From Halogeometricum sp. S1BR25-6 (GTDB lineage: Archaea; Halobacteriota; Halobacteria; Halobacteriales; Haloferacaceae), in NCBI RefSeq assembly GCF_031624495.1, contig NZ_JAMQOP010000003.1, positions 310,001 to 374,000 of the forward strand: DNA of 64,000 nt, given 5' to 3'. Both the position numbers and the translations under genes were made by a program. The notes beneath the pieces were generated by a model. That model made no database searches, was not told the origin of the DNA, and saw only the letters and a program-made list of their open reading frames with translations. The first letter of the stretch is position 1. The number at the start of each line of letters is the position of its first letter. Shown one piece after another: positions 17,444-25,870 of the stretch.

Positions 17444-17981
17444 GAGAGGGCGTCCGCCGGCGACGCCGGCTGAACATCGGAACAGTTCATCGAACTCACA
17501 AGTAGGTTTCGGAGGGGCGGGTCGAAGTGGGGATGAGAGAAAGGACGAACCGCGTCTCGGTCGCCCGACTCGGTATGTCGCTGGAACCGGTCGACGCGGC
17601 GCGGTGTCCCGAGTGCGAGGAGCGAATCGCGAGCGACGACGTGGGATTCCCGTAGACGAGCGAGCGTTCGAACGGGTCGTCCGGACTGGTCGTCTGTCCG
17701 CACTGCGACCGGGTCGTCGGCGCCGTGGCGTCCGCGTCGGACGACAGCATTCTCTTTTGACGCCGCGGGCGGGCGGGAGTCCGTCGTCGGAGCGCCGTCG
17801 TCGAGAGCCGGGGCGCTTCGTATTCGAAGCCGTGAGCGGGACGAATCTCTAGTTCGTTAGCCGAAATCACTGAAAAGCTCTGACGTGTATCCCTATCAGA
17901 GTCGTCGGAGGACGGCGGCCGCGCGCTCGCCTCGTTTCGAGGAGGCGCGGCCCCTCGGCTCCGACACGATTCGATCAAACG
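17444..17981. other. Intergenic region containing an interrupted zinc-ribbon ORF
   Basis: Between divergent genes. Apart from the interrupted ORF at 17575-17760 listed separately, I see only short or Arg-rich frames. The stretch 17830-17905 is locally less GC-rich and may hold the promoter of the DUF4396 gene. Confidence 0.4.
17575..17760 (+). pseudogene. Small two-CxxC zinc-ribbon gene broken by an in-frame TAG
   Basis: Reading from ATG 17575 gives a 26-codon start containing CPEC, then TAG at 17653-17655, then in the same frame a further segment with VVCPHCDRVVG and a TGA at 17758-17760. Together the two halves would make a 61-residue CPxC...CPxC zinc-ribbon of the small zinc-finger type common in haloarchaea, with both zinc knuckles needed for one metal site. 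The frame is also open upstream to ATG 17533. Either the gene is inactivated by a nonsense mutation, the TAG is a sequencing error, or only a half-domain is made. Confidence 0.5.
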
Positions 17982-18749
17982 ATGCTTCGAGAACAACTCG
18001 CGACGCCGCTTCAAGGGTCGTTGGTTCCGCAGTGGCTCGCACAGTTCGGAAAACAGCTCGAACACGCATTCGCGCCGATACGACAGGTTCTGGAACCCGT
18101 GCTATCCAGCCCCATCGCCGCCGGAATCTGGGTGCTGTTGGTCGTCTCCGCGGTCGGCGTCCTCTGGTGGGACATCCGGAAGCGAAACGAGGCGCTCCCG
18201 TCGATGATGAAGTTCGTCTGGACGCTGACCGTCGTCTACTCGGGTCCCATCGGTCTCGCCGTCTACTGGTGGGCCGGACGGACGCAGATAGCCCACGACT
18301 CGCTCTGGCGGCGCGGCGCGCGCTCGACGAGCCACTGCTACTCGGGGTGCGGACTGGGCGAAATCGTCGGCATCACGCTCGCGCAGGGCATCCTCGGGCT
18401 CCACACCCTCTGGGTCGTGCTCGTCACGTTCGGGTTCGCGTACTTGTTCGGCTACGGACTCAACATCGGACCGTTGATGCAGGAAGGGTCGAGTTTCCGC
18501 GAGGCGACGCAGGACGCGCTCCTCAGCGAGACGCCGAGCATCACCGTCATGGAGATAGCGGCCATCGGGACGGACCTGCTGTTGGCCGGCACCGCCGGCA
18601 TCGGGAGCGTCCTGTTCTGGATGGCGATGGCGTTCTCGTTGTCCGTCGGGTTCATCGCCGCCTACCCCATCAACGCGGGCCTCATCTCCTTCGGCGTGAA
18701 GGAGGGGATGATGAACCCGAAGGAGATGGGCGAGGGTTCGGGCGCTTAG
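17982..18749 (+). CDS. DUF4396 family membrane protein
   Basis: A protein of 255 residues. An amphipathic N-terminus is followed by a span near 45-62, a WDIRKRNEALPSMMKFVW linker, and further spans. The block STSHCYSGCGLGEIVGITLA (about 119-138), with two Cys, is the hallmark of DUF4396 proteins. They are polytopic membrane proteins sometimes next to copper or mercury genes; function is not established. The final residues are polar (GMMNPKEMGEGSGA). It converges on the TetR gene, whose stop overlaps its own stop by 4 nt. Confidence 0.75.
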   Translation: MLREQLATPLQGSLVPQWLAQFGKQLEHAFAPIRQVLEPVLSSPIAAGIWVLLVVSAVGVLWWDIRKRNEALPSMMKFVWTLTVVYSGPIGLAVYWWAGRTQIAHDSLWRRGARSTSHCYSGCGLGEIVGITLAQGILGLHTLWVVLVTFGFAYLFGYGLNIGPLMQEGSSFREATQDALLSETPSITVMEIAAIGTDLLLAGTAGIGSVLFWMAMAFSLSVGFIAAYPINAGLISFGVKEGMMNPKEMGEGSGA

Positions 18750-19348
18750 TCGTACAGCGCAGTTTCGAGGTAGGCGTCGACCTCGGCGCGGACGGCCTCG
18801 GGGTCGCTCGCGTCCGAGGTGGCCCGGAGCGTCCGAACGCCCTCGACGAGTGCGAACACGAACGCGACGACGCGTTCGGGGTCGACGTCGCGGAACGTGC
18901 CGTCGTCGACGCCCGCGCGAATCACCGCTTCGAGCCGGTCGCGGAAGAAGCGGTCGTGGCGGGTGAACTGCTCGCGGTACCGCTCGTCGTGGGCGGCCTG
19001 CGCGCGGAGTTCGACCATCGCCGACTCGAACTCGGCGTGCTCGGCGGACGGCGCGGCGTCGAGTGCGCGGGTCAGGACGGCGTCGAGGTGGTCGGTCGGG
19101 TCGCCCTCCGAGACGTCGGGGATGGACCGCTCGAACGCTTCGAGCATAAAGGAGAGGAACGCCACGAGCAGTTCGTCCTTGCCGTCGTGGTGCTGGTAGA
19201 GCAAGGAGACGCTCTTCTCGAAGTGGTCGCCGATGCGCTGGATAGTCAGGTCGGCGTAGCCGTGCTCGCACAGCGCACGGTAGGTCGCCCGCATGATCTC
19301 TTCGCGCGTGCCGTCGGGGTTCTCCAAGAACGAGGGCTCGCCGTCCAT
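18746..19348 (-). CDS. TetR/AcrR-family transcriptional regulator
   Basis: A protein of 200 residues from ATG 19348. The N-terminal helix-turn-helix spans about 12-60 (REEIMRATYRALCEHGYADL, then IQRIGDHFEKSVSLLYQHHD), followed by an all-helical ligand/dimer domain. It lies downstream of the ABC exporter genes in the same orientation, so it most likely represses that exporter and itself. Candidate operators are the dyad at 19350-19367 directly before its start and the palindrome at 21363-21380 before the ATPase gene. Because of the permease frameshift, the upstream frame reads through into this gene; I treat the TetR start as independent. Confidence 0.85.
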   Translation of the reverse strand: MDGEPSFLENPDGTREEIMRATYRALCEHGYADLTIQRIGDHFEKSVSLLYQHHDGKDELLVAFLSFMLEAFERSIPDVSEGDPTDHLDAVLTRALDAAPSAEHAEFESAMVELRAQAAHDERYREQFTRHDRFFRDRLEAVIRAGVDDGTFRDVDPERVVAFVFALVEGVRTLRATSDASDPEAVRAEVDAYLETALYD

Positions 19349-19349
19349 T

Positions 19350-19367
19350 GGTGAAGAGGCGTTCACC
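19350..19367. promoter_or_regulatory. Inverted repeat at the tetR start
   Basis: GGTGAA (19350-19355) and TTCACC (19362-19367) are reverse complements around 6 nt, ending 2 nt upstream of the TetR ATG. It shares the TGAA...TTCA outer halves with the palindrome at 21363-21380, so it may be an autoregulatory site. Confidence 0.4.
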
Positions 19368-19404
19368 GCGGCGAAAAAGGGTTGTGATGCACCGCACGCC
19401 GCCG

Positions 19405-20290
19405 TCAGCGCGCCTCCGCGCTGGTCGCTCGTGCCATGTAGTAGACGGCGACGGCGCCGAGCGCGAGGTCCAAGACGCCGAGCACGACGAACGCCGGGAC
19501 GAGCGTATTCCAGACGCCACCGAACGCCGTCACCTCGGCGACGGTCATCACGTCGCGGCCGAACATCAGCGCGCGCGGCGTCGACGCCGTAGGTGATGGG
19601 GTTCACCGCGGCGACGGTCCGCACCCACCCCGGCAAGGTCTCCAGCGGGAGGAAGGCGCTGGAGAGAAAGAGGAGGGGAAACTGCAGGATGTTCACGCCG
19701 ATCATCGTCGACTCTTGGTCGCGGGTGACGAGCGCCATCACGTTCGAGAACGCCGTGAACCAGATCGAAAAGAGGATGCCGACGAGGACGATGCCGACGG
19801 CGCCGAGGAGGCCGGTGGCGACGTAGTCGCCGGTGTTCCCGCCTGTCTCGAACCACAGCAGGACGTAGCCGAACGTGAGGATGATGCAGACCTGAACGAC
19901 GATGCGGAGCACCTCCGACAGCGACTTCCCGAGGAAGACGGCGCCGCGGTGCATCGGCGAGACGAGCGCCTTTTCGAACATCCCGTTCTCGATGTCCTCG
20001 ACGAGGCCGATGCCCGAGGTGGTCGCCGCGATGAGCGACACCTGTATCGCGATGGCGGGGACGAGGTAGGTGACGTAGTTGGCGTCGCCGCCGACGCTCC
20101 CGCGAATGGCCCCGCCAGTTATCCCGCCGAACACCTCGGTGAACAGCACGAGGAACATCACCGGGTTCAGAAGCGAGAACGTCATCACGAACGGGTTCCG
20201 CAGCGTCTTCAGCGCCCACCGCTTGAGGTTTATCCACGTGTCGGTGAGAAAGCCGTTGCCGTCGGCCTTCCGCCCGCATTCGGTGCTCAT
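19405..20290 (-). pseudogene. ABC-2 type permease with a frameshift near the C-terminus
   Basis: ATG 20290 overlaps the stop of the ATPase gene (ATGA). The frame encodes a DrrB/ABC-2 type permease with six expected spans and normal motifs (LRNPFVMTFSLLNPVMFL, SGIGLVEDIENGMFEKAL, VAAVNPITYGVDAAR). After that point the frame turns Arg-rich. The proper C-terminus (LMFGRDVMTVAEVTAFGGVW, a last span, then YYMARATSAEAR and TGA at 19405-19407) is intact but in another frame. The switch lies in a short GC-dinucleotide run at 19569-19578; two extra nt there would restore 295 residues. It is either a true slippage mutation, a phase-variable site or a sequence error. Confidence 0.75.
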
Positions 20291-21327
20291 CGGGGCGCCT
20301 GCCGAGCGGTCGTTTCGGCGTCCGCGCCCCCGCCGTCACCGCCGGGGTCGTCGGTATCGCCGCCGCTCTCGCCCCCCTCCGCGTCGTACTCCTCGCCGGT
20401 CACCGCGAGGAACACGTCGTCGAGCGTCGGACTCCGGACGTTGAACCCGACGACCGAGAGGCCGGCGTCCCGGAGCGAGACGAGGAGGTCGGTGCCGTAC
20501 CGACGCGCCTCGGCCGAGCGAACGAGGAGTCCCTCCTCGGTCGCCTCCACGTCGTCTGCGTCGGCGGCGAGGCGGGAGTCGACGGCCACCTCGCGGGCGC
20601 GTTCGACGTTCGTCGGCGTCGGGTCGTCGAGTTCGAGCACGTCGCCGCCGACCCGCGATTTCAGCTCCTCGGGCGACCCGCTGACGGCGATTTCGCCGTC
20701 CCTGATGACGCCGATTCGCTCGCAGAGGTGGTCGGCCTCCTCCAAGTACTGCGTCGTCAGGAAGACGGTCGTCCCCCGGTCGTTGATGCGCTCGAAGTAG
20801 TCCCACAGGCGGTTGCGCGCCTTCGGGTCCAGCCCCGTCGTCGGTTCGTCGAGGAAGACGACGGGCGGTTCGTGGGCGAGGGCAGTGGCCACGTCGAGTC
20901 GCTTTTTCATCCCGCCTGAGAACTCCTTGGCCCGCTTGTCCGCCACGTCGACGAAGTCCACCAACTCCAGCAGTTCGTCGATGCGCTCACCCCGTCGGTC
21001 GCGGGAGACGCCGTACGCCTCGCAGGCGTAGCGAACGTTCTCGCGAGCGGTGAGTTCGGGGTCGATGCTCGTCTCCTGCGCCATGTATCCGATGGATTCG
21101 CGGACGCGTCGTGGGCTGTCTTCCACGTCGTACCCGTTGACGGCAACGCTCCCCGACGTCGGCCGCAACAGCGTCACGAGCATCTTGATGGTCGTCGTCT
21201 TCCCCGCGCCGTTCGCCCCGAGGAAGCCGAAGAACTCCCCTTCGGGGATATCGAGCGAGACGTCCTCGACGGCCTCCGTCCCGTCGGCGTACGTCAGGGC
21301 GAGGTGCCGGGCGTCGATTGCGCTCAC
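20287..21327 (-). CDS. ABC transporter ATP-binding protein (DrrA-like)
   Basis: A protein of 346 residues from GTG 21327. Walker A GANGAGKTT at 37-45, ABC signature FSGGMKKRLD at 136-145, Walker B VVFLDEP at 156-162 with GLDPKARNRLWDYFERI following. The extra C-terminal region (about 240-320) containing GFNVRSPTLDDVFLAVTG is typical of DrrA-type drug-export ATPases. The tail is Gly/Asp-rich. It overlaps the permease ATG by 4 nt, forming an exporter operon (ATPase, permease, TetR). The TATA-like TCATAATAC about 30-36 nt upstream supports the GTG start although the frame is open to 21450. Confidence 0.9.
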   Translation of the reverse strand: MSAIDARHLALTYADGTEAVEDVSLDIPEGEFFGFLGANGAGKTTTIKMLVTLLRPTSGSVAVNGYDVEDSPRRVRESIGYMAQETSIDPELTARENVRYACEAYGVSRDRRGERIDELLELVDFVDVADKRAKEFSGGMKKRLDVATALAHEPPVVFLDEPTTGLDPKARNRLWDYFERINDRGTTVFLTTQYLEEADHLCERIGVIRDGEIAVSGSPEELKSRVGGDVLELDDPTPTNVERAREVAVDSRLAADADDVEATEEGLLVRSAEARRYGTDLLVSLRDAGLSVVGFNVRSPTLDDVFLAVTGEEYDAEGGESGGDTDDPGGDGGGADAETTARQAPR

Positions 21328-21362
21328 GGGCCGAGGGACGGCGCGAGCAGTGAAAGGTATTA

Positions 21363-21380
21363 TGAATGAACGTTTATTCA
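21363..21380. promoter_or_regulatory. Near-perfect palindrome, candidate TetR operator
   Basis: TGAATGAACGTTTATTCA is an 18-bp palindrome broken at only one symmetric base pair. It directly abuts the TATA-like element of the divergent ABC ATPase gene and lies 64 nt before the protease start. Position and shape fit a dimeric repressor such as the TetR protein of this operon; binding is inferred. Confidence 0.6.
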
Positions 21381-21443
21381 CAGTGCGGGCGTCGGACCCG
21401 CGAGGTTCTTGCCGCGGGCGTCCGACGCGGGAGACGAACGACT

Positions 21444-22370
21444 GTGCCAAATTCGCTCCTCGTTCAAACGTGGGCGCTGACGCTCGGCGTGTCGGCGCTC
21501 GCCGCCCTCTCCGTCGCCGCGGTGCTCTCGACGGGCGGATCGCCGCTCGCCGCCGCCGTCGCCGTCTCCGCGCTCTGCGTGCTCGTCTTCGAGACGTACC
21601 GCTCGGGCGGCCGCTTCACGTTCGAGGCCGGGCGCGCGCGACCGCTCGAGGCCGGTGAGTTCCCGGACGCGCGGGCGGCGCTCGTCGTCCTCCGCGAGCG
21701 AACCGGCCGCGCCGCGCCGCGGCTGCTCGTGATGGATATGGACGCGCCGGGTGCCGTCGTGGGCTACGACGACGGCCGGCCGGTCGTCGCGTTCGATCCG
21801 CGTCTCCCCGACGTCGTCGGCGTCGAGGGCGTCCGCGCGCTGTTCGCGCACGAACTCGGCCACCTCGGCACCGACCTCCACACCGACGCCCTGCGCGCGC
21901 ACGCGCCACCGGTCGTCGGGTTCGGTGCCTTCTGGCTCGCGTTCCTCGCCGGGCGCGGTCCGGCCGTCGCCACCGCCGGAACGCTCGCGTTCGCGGCGCT
22001 GACGCTCTCCGGCGACCGCCGGCTGAGCGGGCCACGGTACGCGCTGGGACTCGGCGCGGAACCGCTCGTCCTCGTGGTGAGTCGGTACGCGAACCGACTC
22101 GAAGAACACGCCGCGGACGCCTACGCGGCCGACGTCGTCGGTCCCGCGGTGCTGGCCGAGGCGCTGTACCGCGCCGCCGCCGTCGCCGCCGGCGACAACG
22201 ACGAGGACGTGGCGGGGCCGGTGCCGTGGACCGCCGACCGCTCGCTCCGGTTCGCGCTGTTCGCCACCCACCCGCCCGTCGAGGACCGTCTGTCGCGACT
22301 GGGCTGGGAACGGCCGGACGCGGGGCGGGCGGGCCGGCCGCCCCGTCCGGACCCACCCGGCGTCGACTGA
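21444..22370 (+). CDS. M48-family (HtpX-like) zinc metalloprotease
   Basis: A protein of 308 residues from GTG 21444. Two hydrophobic spans near the N-terminus (about 8-25 and 30-48) anchor it. The zinc site HELGH is at residues 136-140, and the third ligand is the Glu in LEEHAADAYAAD (about 220-221). Two more hydrophobic stretches follow HELGH, as in HtpX/Ste24-type proteases that cleave damaged or regulatory membrane proteins at the cytoplasmic face. The frame is open to 21366, but that part is basic and unlike the family. It shares the intergenic region and possibly the operator with the ABC exporter. Confidence 0.85.
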   Translation: MPNSLLVQTWALTLGVSALAALSVAAVLSTGGSPLAAAVAVSALCVLVFETYRSGGRFTFEAGRARPLEAGEFPDARAALVVLRERTGRAAPRLLVMDMDAPGAVVGYDDGRPVVAFDPRLPDVVGVEGVRALFAHELGHLGTDLHTDALRAHAPPVVGFGAFWLAFLAGRGPAVATAGTLAFAALTLSGDRRLSGPRYALGLGAEPLVLVVSRYANRLEEHAADAYAADVVGPAVLAEALYRAAAVAAGDNDEDVAGPVPWTADRSLRFALFATHPPVEDRLSRLGWERPDAGRAGRPPRPDPPGVD

Positions 22371-22463
22371 CCGCGACCTACTCGGCGAACGTCACGTCCG
22401 AGAACCCGAACCGGGCGCCGCCGACGCGCGAGCGTCGAGGGCGACCGACCGGAGAGACGCCGG

Positions 22464-22571
22464 GTTTAATATCGGCAGATGACACGTTTCGGTATGACCC
22501 TCCCGAACGCCCTCCGGACGACCGAGATACGACCCGACCGACGCTCGTCCGCCCGCGGACTGAGCGCCTGA
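22464..22571 (+). other. Promoter and possible short upstream ORF
   Basis: TTTAATAT near 22464-22471 is TATA-like. About 25 nt later an ATG at 22494 (in frame with another at 22479) opens a 25-codon frame whose TGA overlaps the ATG at 22571 as TGATG. This could be a leaderless upstream ORF coupled to the membrane-protein gene. Protein character is weak, so this is only suggestive. Confidence 0.3.
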
Positions 22572-24304
22572 TGTCCTCGCCGAACACCTCCGAGGAGTCC
22601 GGCGACCGAGCGAGCGACGAGGAGACGAGCGAGTGGTCCCCCGGCGGCGGCCGCGACGGCGGCCGTCCCCCGTTGGTCGCGCTACTCGGAGTCGCCCTCC
22701 TCCCCCTCCTCGTCGCGTGGTTCTTCCGGCCGACGCTGCACGCGGTGGTGTACGCGCTGTACACGACGCCGCTGTTGGTCGTTCCGCTGGTCGCCGCCGT
22801 CGTCGCCGGGTGGTTCTCCGCCGGGTACGCGCGGCGCGAAACGCCCTCGGAGTACGGTATCGGCGGCGACGACCGGCAGGTGAGTCCGCTCCGGGTGGCG
22901 GGCGTCGTGTTCGTCGTCGGTATCCTCGTGCTCTCGCCCGTCGTCAACGTCGTCGCCGGCGCCACGCTGAGCGACCGGACGATGGCGGGCGCGACGACGG
23001 TGGAGCGACTCGACGACGTCGACGCCGACAACCCGCGCATCGTCACCCGCGCGGTGGCCGAGCAGTACGCCTCGAACACGCTCAATCGGCCGCAGTACCG
23101 GGTGGGCGAGACGGCCATCACCGTCGCGAACGGGACGCCGTACTGGGCGGCGCCGCTGTCGCCTGACGGCCTGTTCAACGTGCTGACGAAAAAGCAGGCG
23201 GGGACGGTGCTCGTCGACACGACGACCCAAGGGGCGAACGTCCGGGTCGTCGAGGGGACGATGGAGAAGGGCATCGGCACCGTCTTCTTCGAGAGCTACC
23301 GCTGGCACCTTCTGAAGAGCGGAGAGTACCTCGTCGACTACGGCGACCCGAAGATGGTCGTCGAGAACGGCACCCAGCACATCGTTGTCCCGTACTCGAA
23401 GCCGACGTTCCACCTGACGCCGATTCCCCACTCGACGCCGTCGTGGGGCGGCGTCGCCGTCGTCGACCCGGACGGCACCGTCCGAACGCTCTCGCCGGAG
23501 CAGGCCGCCGAGAGTTCCGTGCTCGCGGGTCAGCAGTTGTACCCCGAGGACCTCGCGCGGCGGCGGGTCGCCGCGACGAAGTACCGCAACGGCATCGTGA
23601 ACACGTTCACGAGCCACGAGGACGAGATAGAGGTCGCCCCCCTCCCCGGAGACGACAACGACCAGCCGTTCTTCGTGCTCACCGAGGAGGGCCCCCAGTA
23701 CGTCGTCGCCGTCGAACCGTACGGGGAGGCGCAGGGCCTCCGCGAGGTGTGGACGATAGACGGCCAGACGGGCGCCTTCGAGGTGTACCGACCGACCCAG
23801 TCGCTGTTCGGTCCGCAGAAGGCCGCGGACCTGGTCAGACAGGCCGCCCGGCAGACCGACTGGAACCGGTTTTCGCCCGCCGAGCCGATACTGACGGTGA
23901 TAGACGACCGCGAGTACTGGCAGGTGCGCATCGTCCCCGAGGACAACAGCGGTATCGCCTACGTCGCGTTCGTCGACGCGCAGAGCGGCGACGTGCGGGA
24001 GTTCGAGGACACCGACGCGATTCGGCGGTTCCTCGCCGGGGCGACGCCGACGAACGCGACCGGCGGTGCGGGCGACGCGGCCGGGGCGGGCGGCGGGTCC
24101 GGGTTGGGGAACGGCGCGCCGACCGTCGTCGTCCAACGCGTCGCGGAGAACGGCACGGTGCTGGAGACGATGGAGGTGTACGGCGACGAGACCGTTCGCA
24201 TCCGACAGCCCGCGAACGGGACCGAGACCGGAAACGCCTCGACGGCGTCGGCGGGGTCCGCGGAGACGAACACGACGGCGGGCGGGATTCGAGCGGGCGC
24301 CTGA
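22571..24304 (+). CDS. Membrane-anchored protein with large extracellular domain, unknown
   Basis: A protein of 577 residues. A polar N-terminus of about 33 residues is followed by three hydrophobic spans (about 37-55, 62-82 and 113-135), then a large soluble region with several Asn-X-Ser/Thr sequons (for example NGTPY, NGTQH). The segment REVWTIDGQTGAFEVYRPTQ and the later EYWQVRIVPEDNSG/AFVDAQSGDVREFEDT look like PepSY-type repeats. The C-terminus is low complexity (Gly/Ala then Thr/Ala). Family not identified; haloarchaeal in style. 83 nt precede the molybdoenzyme gene, so the two could be cotranscribed. Confidence 0.7.
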   Translation: MSSPNTSEESGDRASDEETSEWSPGGGRDGGRPPLVALLGVALLPLLVAWFFRPTLHAVVYALYTTPLLVVPLVAAVVAGWFSAGYARRETPSEYGIGGDDRQVSPLRVAGVVFVVGILVLSPVVNVVAGATLSDRTMAGATTVERLDDVDADNPRIVTRAVAEQYASNTLNRPQYRVGETAITVANGTPYWAAPLSPDGLFNVLTKKQAGTVLVDTTTQGANVRVVEGTMEKGIGTVFFESYRWHLLKSGEYLVDYGDPKMVVENGTQHIVVPYSKPTFHLTPIPHSTPSWGGVAVVDPDGTVRTLSPEQAAESSVLAGQQLYPEDLARRRVAATKYRNGIVNTFTSHEDEIEVAPLPGDDNDQPFFVLTEEGPQYVVAVEPYGEAQGLREVWTIDGQTGAFEVYRPTQSLFGPQKAADLVRQAARQTDWNRFSPAEPILTVIDDREYWQVRIVPEDNSGIAYVAFVDAQSGDVREFEDTDAIRRFLAGATPTNATGGAGDAAGAGGGSGLGNGAPTVVVQRVAENGTVLETMEVYGDETVRIRQPANGTETGNASTASAGSAETNTTAGGIRAGA

Positions 24305-24387
24305 AGGACGACGGTCGCCGACGACCAGCCCCTTTCACGCGCAGGCAGCACAGCCGAGTGCGTCCCCCCTGAACCGACGGTCCCCCG

Positions 24388-25647
24388 ATGTCTCCGAGAG
24401 ATACCGACGAGAGCGAGGCGTCCCGGCCGCGTGACGAACCGGTCGCCGAGACGTACTCCGGACTGGAGGCGCTCTCGACCGACCCCGACAACGCGCAGAC
24501 CGACTCGCGGGAGAACTTAGAGAGCTACCTCACGCCGCGGGAGGAACACTACGTCCGAAACCACCACCGGACGCCCGAGATAGACGCCGAGGAGTGGACC
24601 GTCTCGCTGACGGGCCTCGTGAATTCGGAGGCGGACCTGTCGATGGCGGCGATACGGAACGACTACCCCACCGAATCGGTCGTCCACATGATGGAGTGTT
24701 CGGGCAACGGTCGGGCCTACTTCTCGCCGGACGCCGAGGGCGACCAGTGGACGTTCGGCGCCGTCGGCAACGCCGTCTGGACCGGGACGCCCCTGCGAGC
24801 GGTGCTGGAGGACCACGGCGCCGAAAGAGATGAAGAGAAGTGGCTGACGGTGATGGGCGGCGAGGCGAAGGCGGACGAAGACGTGTTCTGCCGGTCGATT
24901 CCGATGGCGAAGGCGCTCGACGACTGCATCCTCGCCTACGAGATGAACGGCGACCCGATGACCGCCGAGCACGGCTACCCCGTCAGACTCCTCGTGCCGG
25001 GGTGGTTCGGCAACAACAGCGTGAAGTGGGTCGAGGAGGTGCGCGTGATGGACTCGATGGTCGCCGGCGAGGAGTGGGAGTCGCGGGACGGCCGCGACTA
25101 CACCGAGTACCAGCAGTCCTCCTACCGAATCGTCCCCGCGCAGGACGACGAAGCCGAACGGTACGCCTCGGTGGACAGCGTCGACACCCACGACCAGATG
25201 CGGGAGACCGAGGAGATACGGAACGCCTACTTGTTCGACCAACTCGTCAAATCGCTCGTCACGTCGCCGGCGGACGGCGCCGTTCTCTCGCCGGGCGCCG
25301 ACGGGCGCGTCGAGGTGACGGGCGTGGCGTGGTCCGGCGACGACGCGGTCGAACGCGTCGAGGTGTCCACCGACGGCGGCGAGACGTGGGGTGAGGCCGA
25401 GTTCGTCGGTCCGGACCTCGGCCGCTACGCTGTGCGGAAGTTCCGGTACGTCTGGGACGCCGACCCCGGCGAACACACCGTCGTCGCGCGCGCGACGGAC
25501 GACCGCGGGCGGACGCAACCGGCGACGGTGTCGGACCCCGAGGAGGGCCTGCGCGGTATCGAGGGCGACCGCTACCCGTGGAACCAGAAGGGGTACGGGA
25601 ACAACGCCTACCGACCGCTCGGTTCCTCCGTCACCGTCGAGCGGTAG
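24388..25647 (+). CDS. Sulfite oxidase-type molybdopterin oxidoreductase
   Basis: A protein of 419 residues. The oxidoreductase molybdopterin-binding domain spans about 45-265 and carries the conserved Cys104 in HMMECSGNGRAYF, the residue that ligates Mo in sulfite oxidases, plus GYPVRLLVPGWFGNNSVKWV (about 195-214). The Mo-cofactor dimerisation domain follows at about 285-400 with ERVEVSTDGGETW. No twin-arginine signal or membrane span is visible, so the enzyme should be cytosolic, unlike many bacterial SorA/SoxC proteins. It would oxidise sulfite to sulfate or act on related substrates. Confidence 0.85.
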   Translation: MSPRDTDESEASRPRDEPVAETYSGLEALSTDPDNAQTDSRENLESYLTPREEHYVRNHHRTPEIDAEEWTVSLTGLVNSEADLSMAAIRNDYPTESVVHMMECSGNGRAYFSPDAEGDQWTFGAVGNAVWTGTPLRAVLEDHGAERDEEKWLTVMGGEAKADEDVFCRSIPMAKALDDCILAYEMNGDPMTAEHGYPVRLLVPGWFGNNSVKWVEEVRVMDSMVAGEEWESRDGRDYTEYQQSSYRIVPAQDDEAERYASVDSVDTHDQMRETEEIRNAYLFDQLVKSLVTSPADGAVLSPGADGRVEVTGVAWSGDDAVERVEVSTDGGETWGEAEFVGPDLGRYAVRKFRYVWDADPGEHTVVARATDDRGRTQPATVSDPEEGLRGIEGDRYPWNQKGYGNNAYRPLGSSVTVER

Positions 25648-25651
25648 CCGC

Positions 25652-25870
25652 CTACGCCGTCGCCCCGACCCGCGCGAGCAGTCTGTCGCAGACCAGCACG
25701 CCAGCCGCGATAACGACCCAGAGACCGAGGACGGCGACGAGGAGCGCCGACCAGTGCGGAATCGGCGTCGACGCCGGGGCGCCTGCGCCGCCGTGAAGCG
25801 GCACGGGGGCGACGAGTGCGGCGTGCGCGACGGACGTCGAGAGCGCGGCGAGGGGGAGCACCGGCGTCAC
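25652..25870 (-). CDS. Small membrane protein of 72 residues coupled to DUF2243 gene
   Basis: GTG start at 25870 overlaps the DUF2243 stop as GTGA. The protein has a hydrophobic N-terminus (VLPLAALSTSVAHAALV), a Pro/Ala/Gly-rich middle and a clear span near 43-63 (WSALLVAVLGLWVVIAAGVL) followed by a basic end. Probably two spans or a signal anchor plus span. No motif recognised. Coupling suggests it works with the DUF2243 protein. Confidence 0.6.
   Translation of the reverse strand: MTPVLPLAALSTSVAHAALVAPVPLHGGAGAPASTPIPHWSALLVAVLGLWVVIAAGVLVCDRLLARVGATA

Noticed and set aside
18746-20290. Single 514-codon ORF fusing an ABC permease to a TetR regulator
   Set aside because: The middle part is Arg-rich out-of-frame sequence; the proper permease end and a TetR start with promoter-side dyad are both present. 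Treated as a frameshift plus a separate gene.
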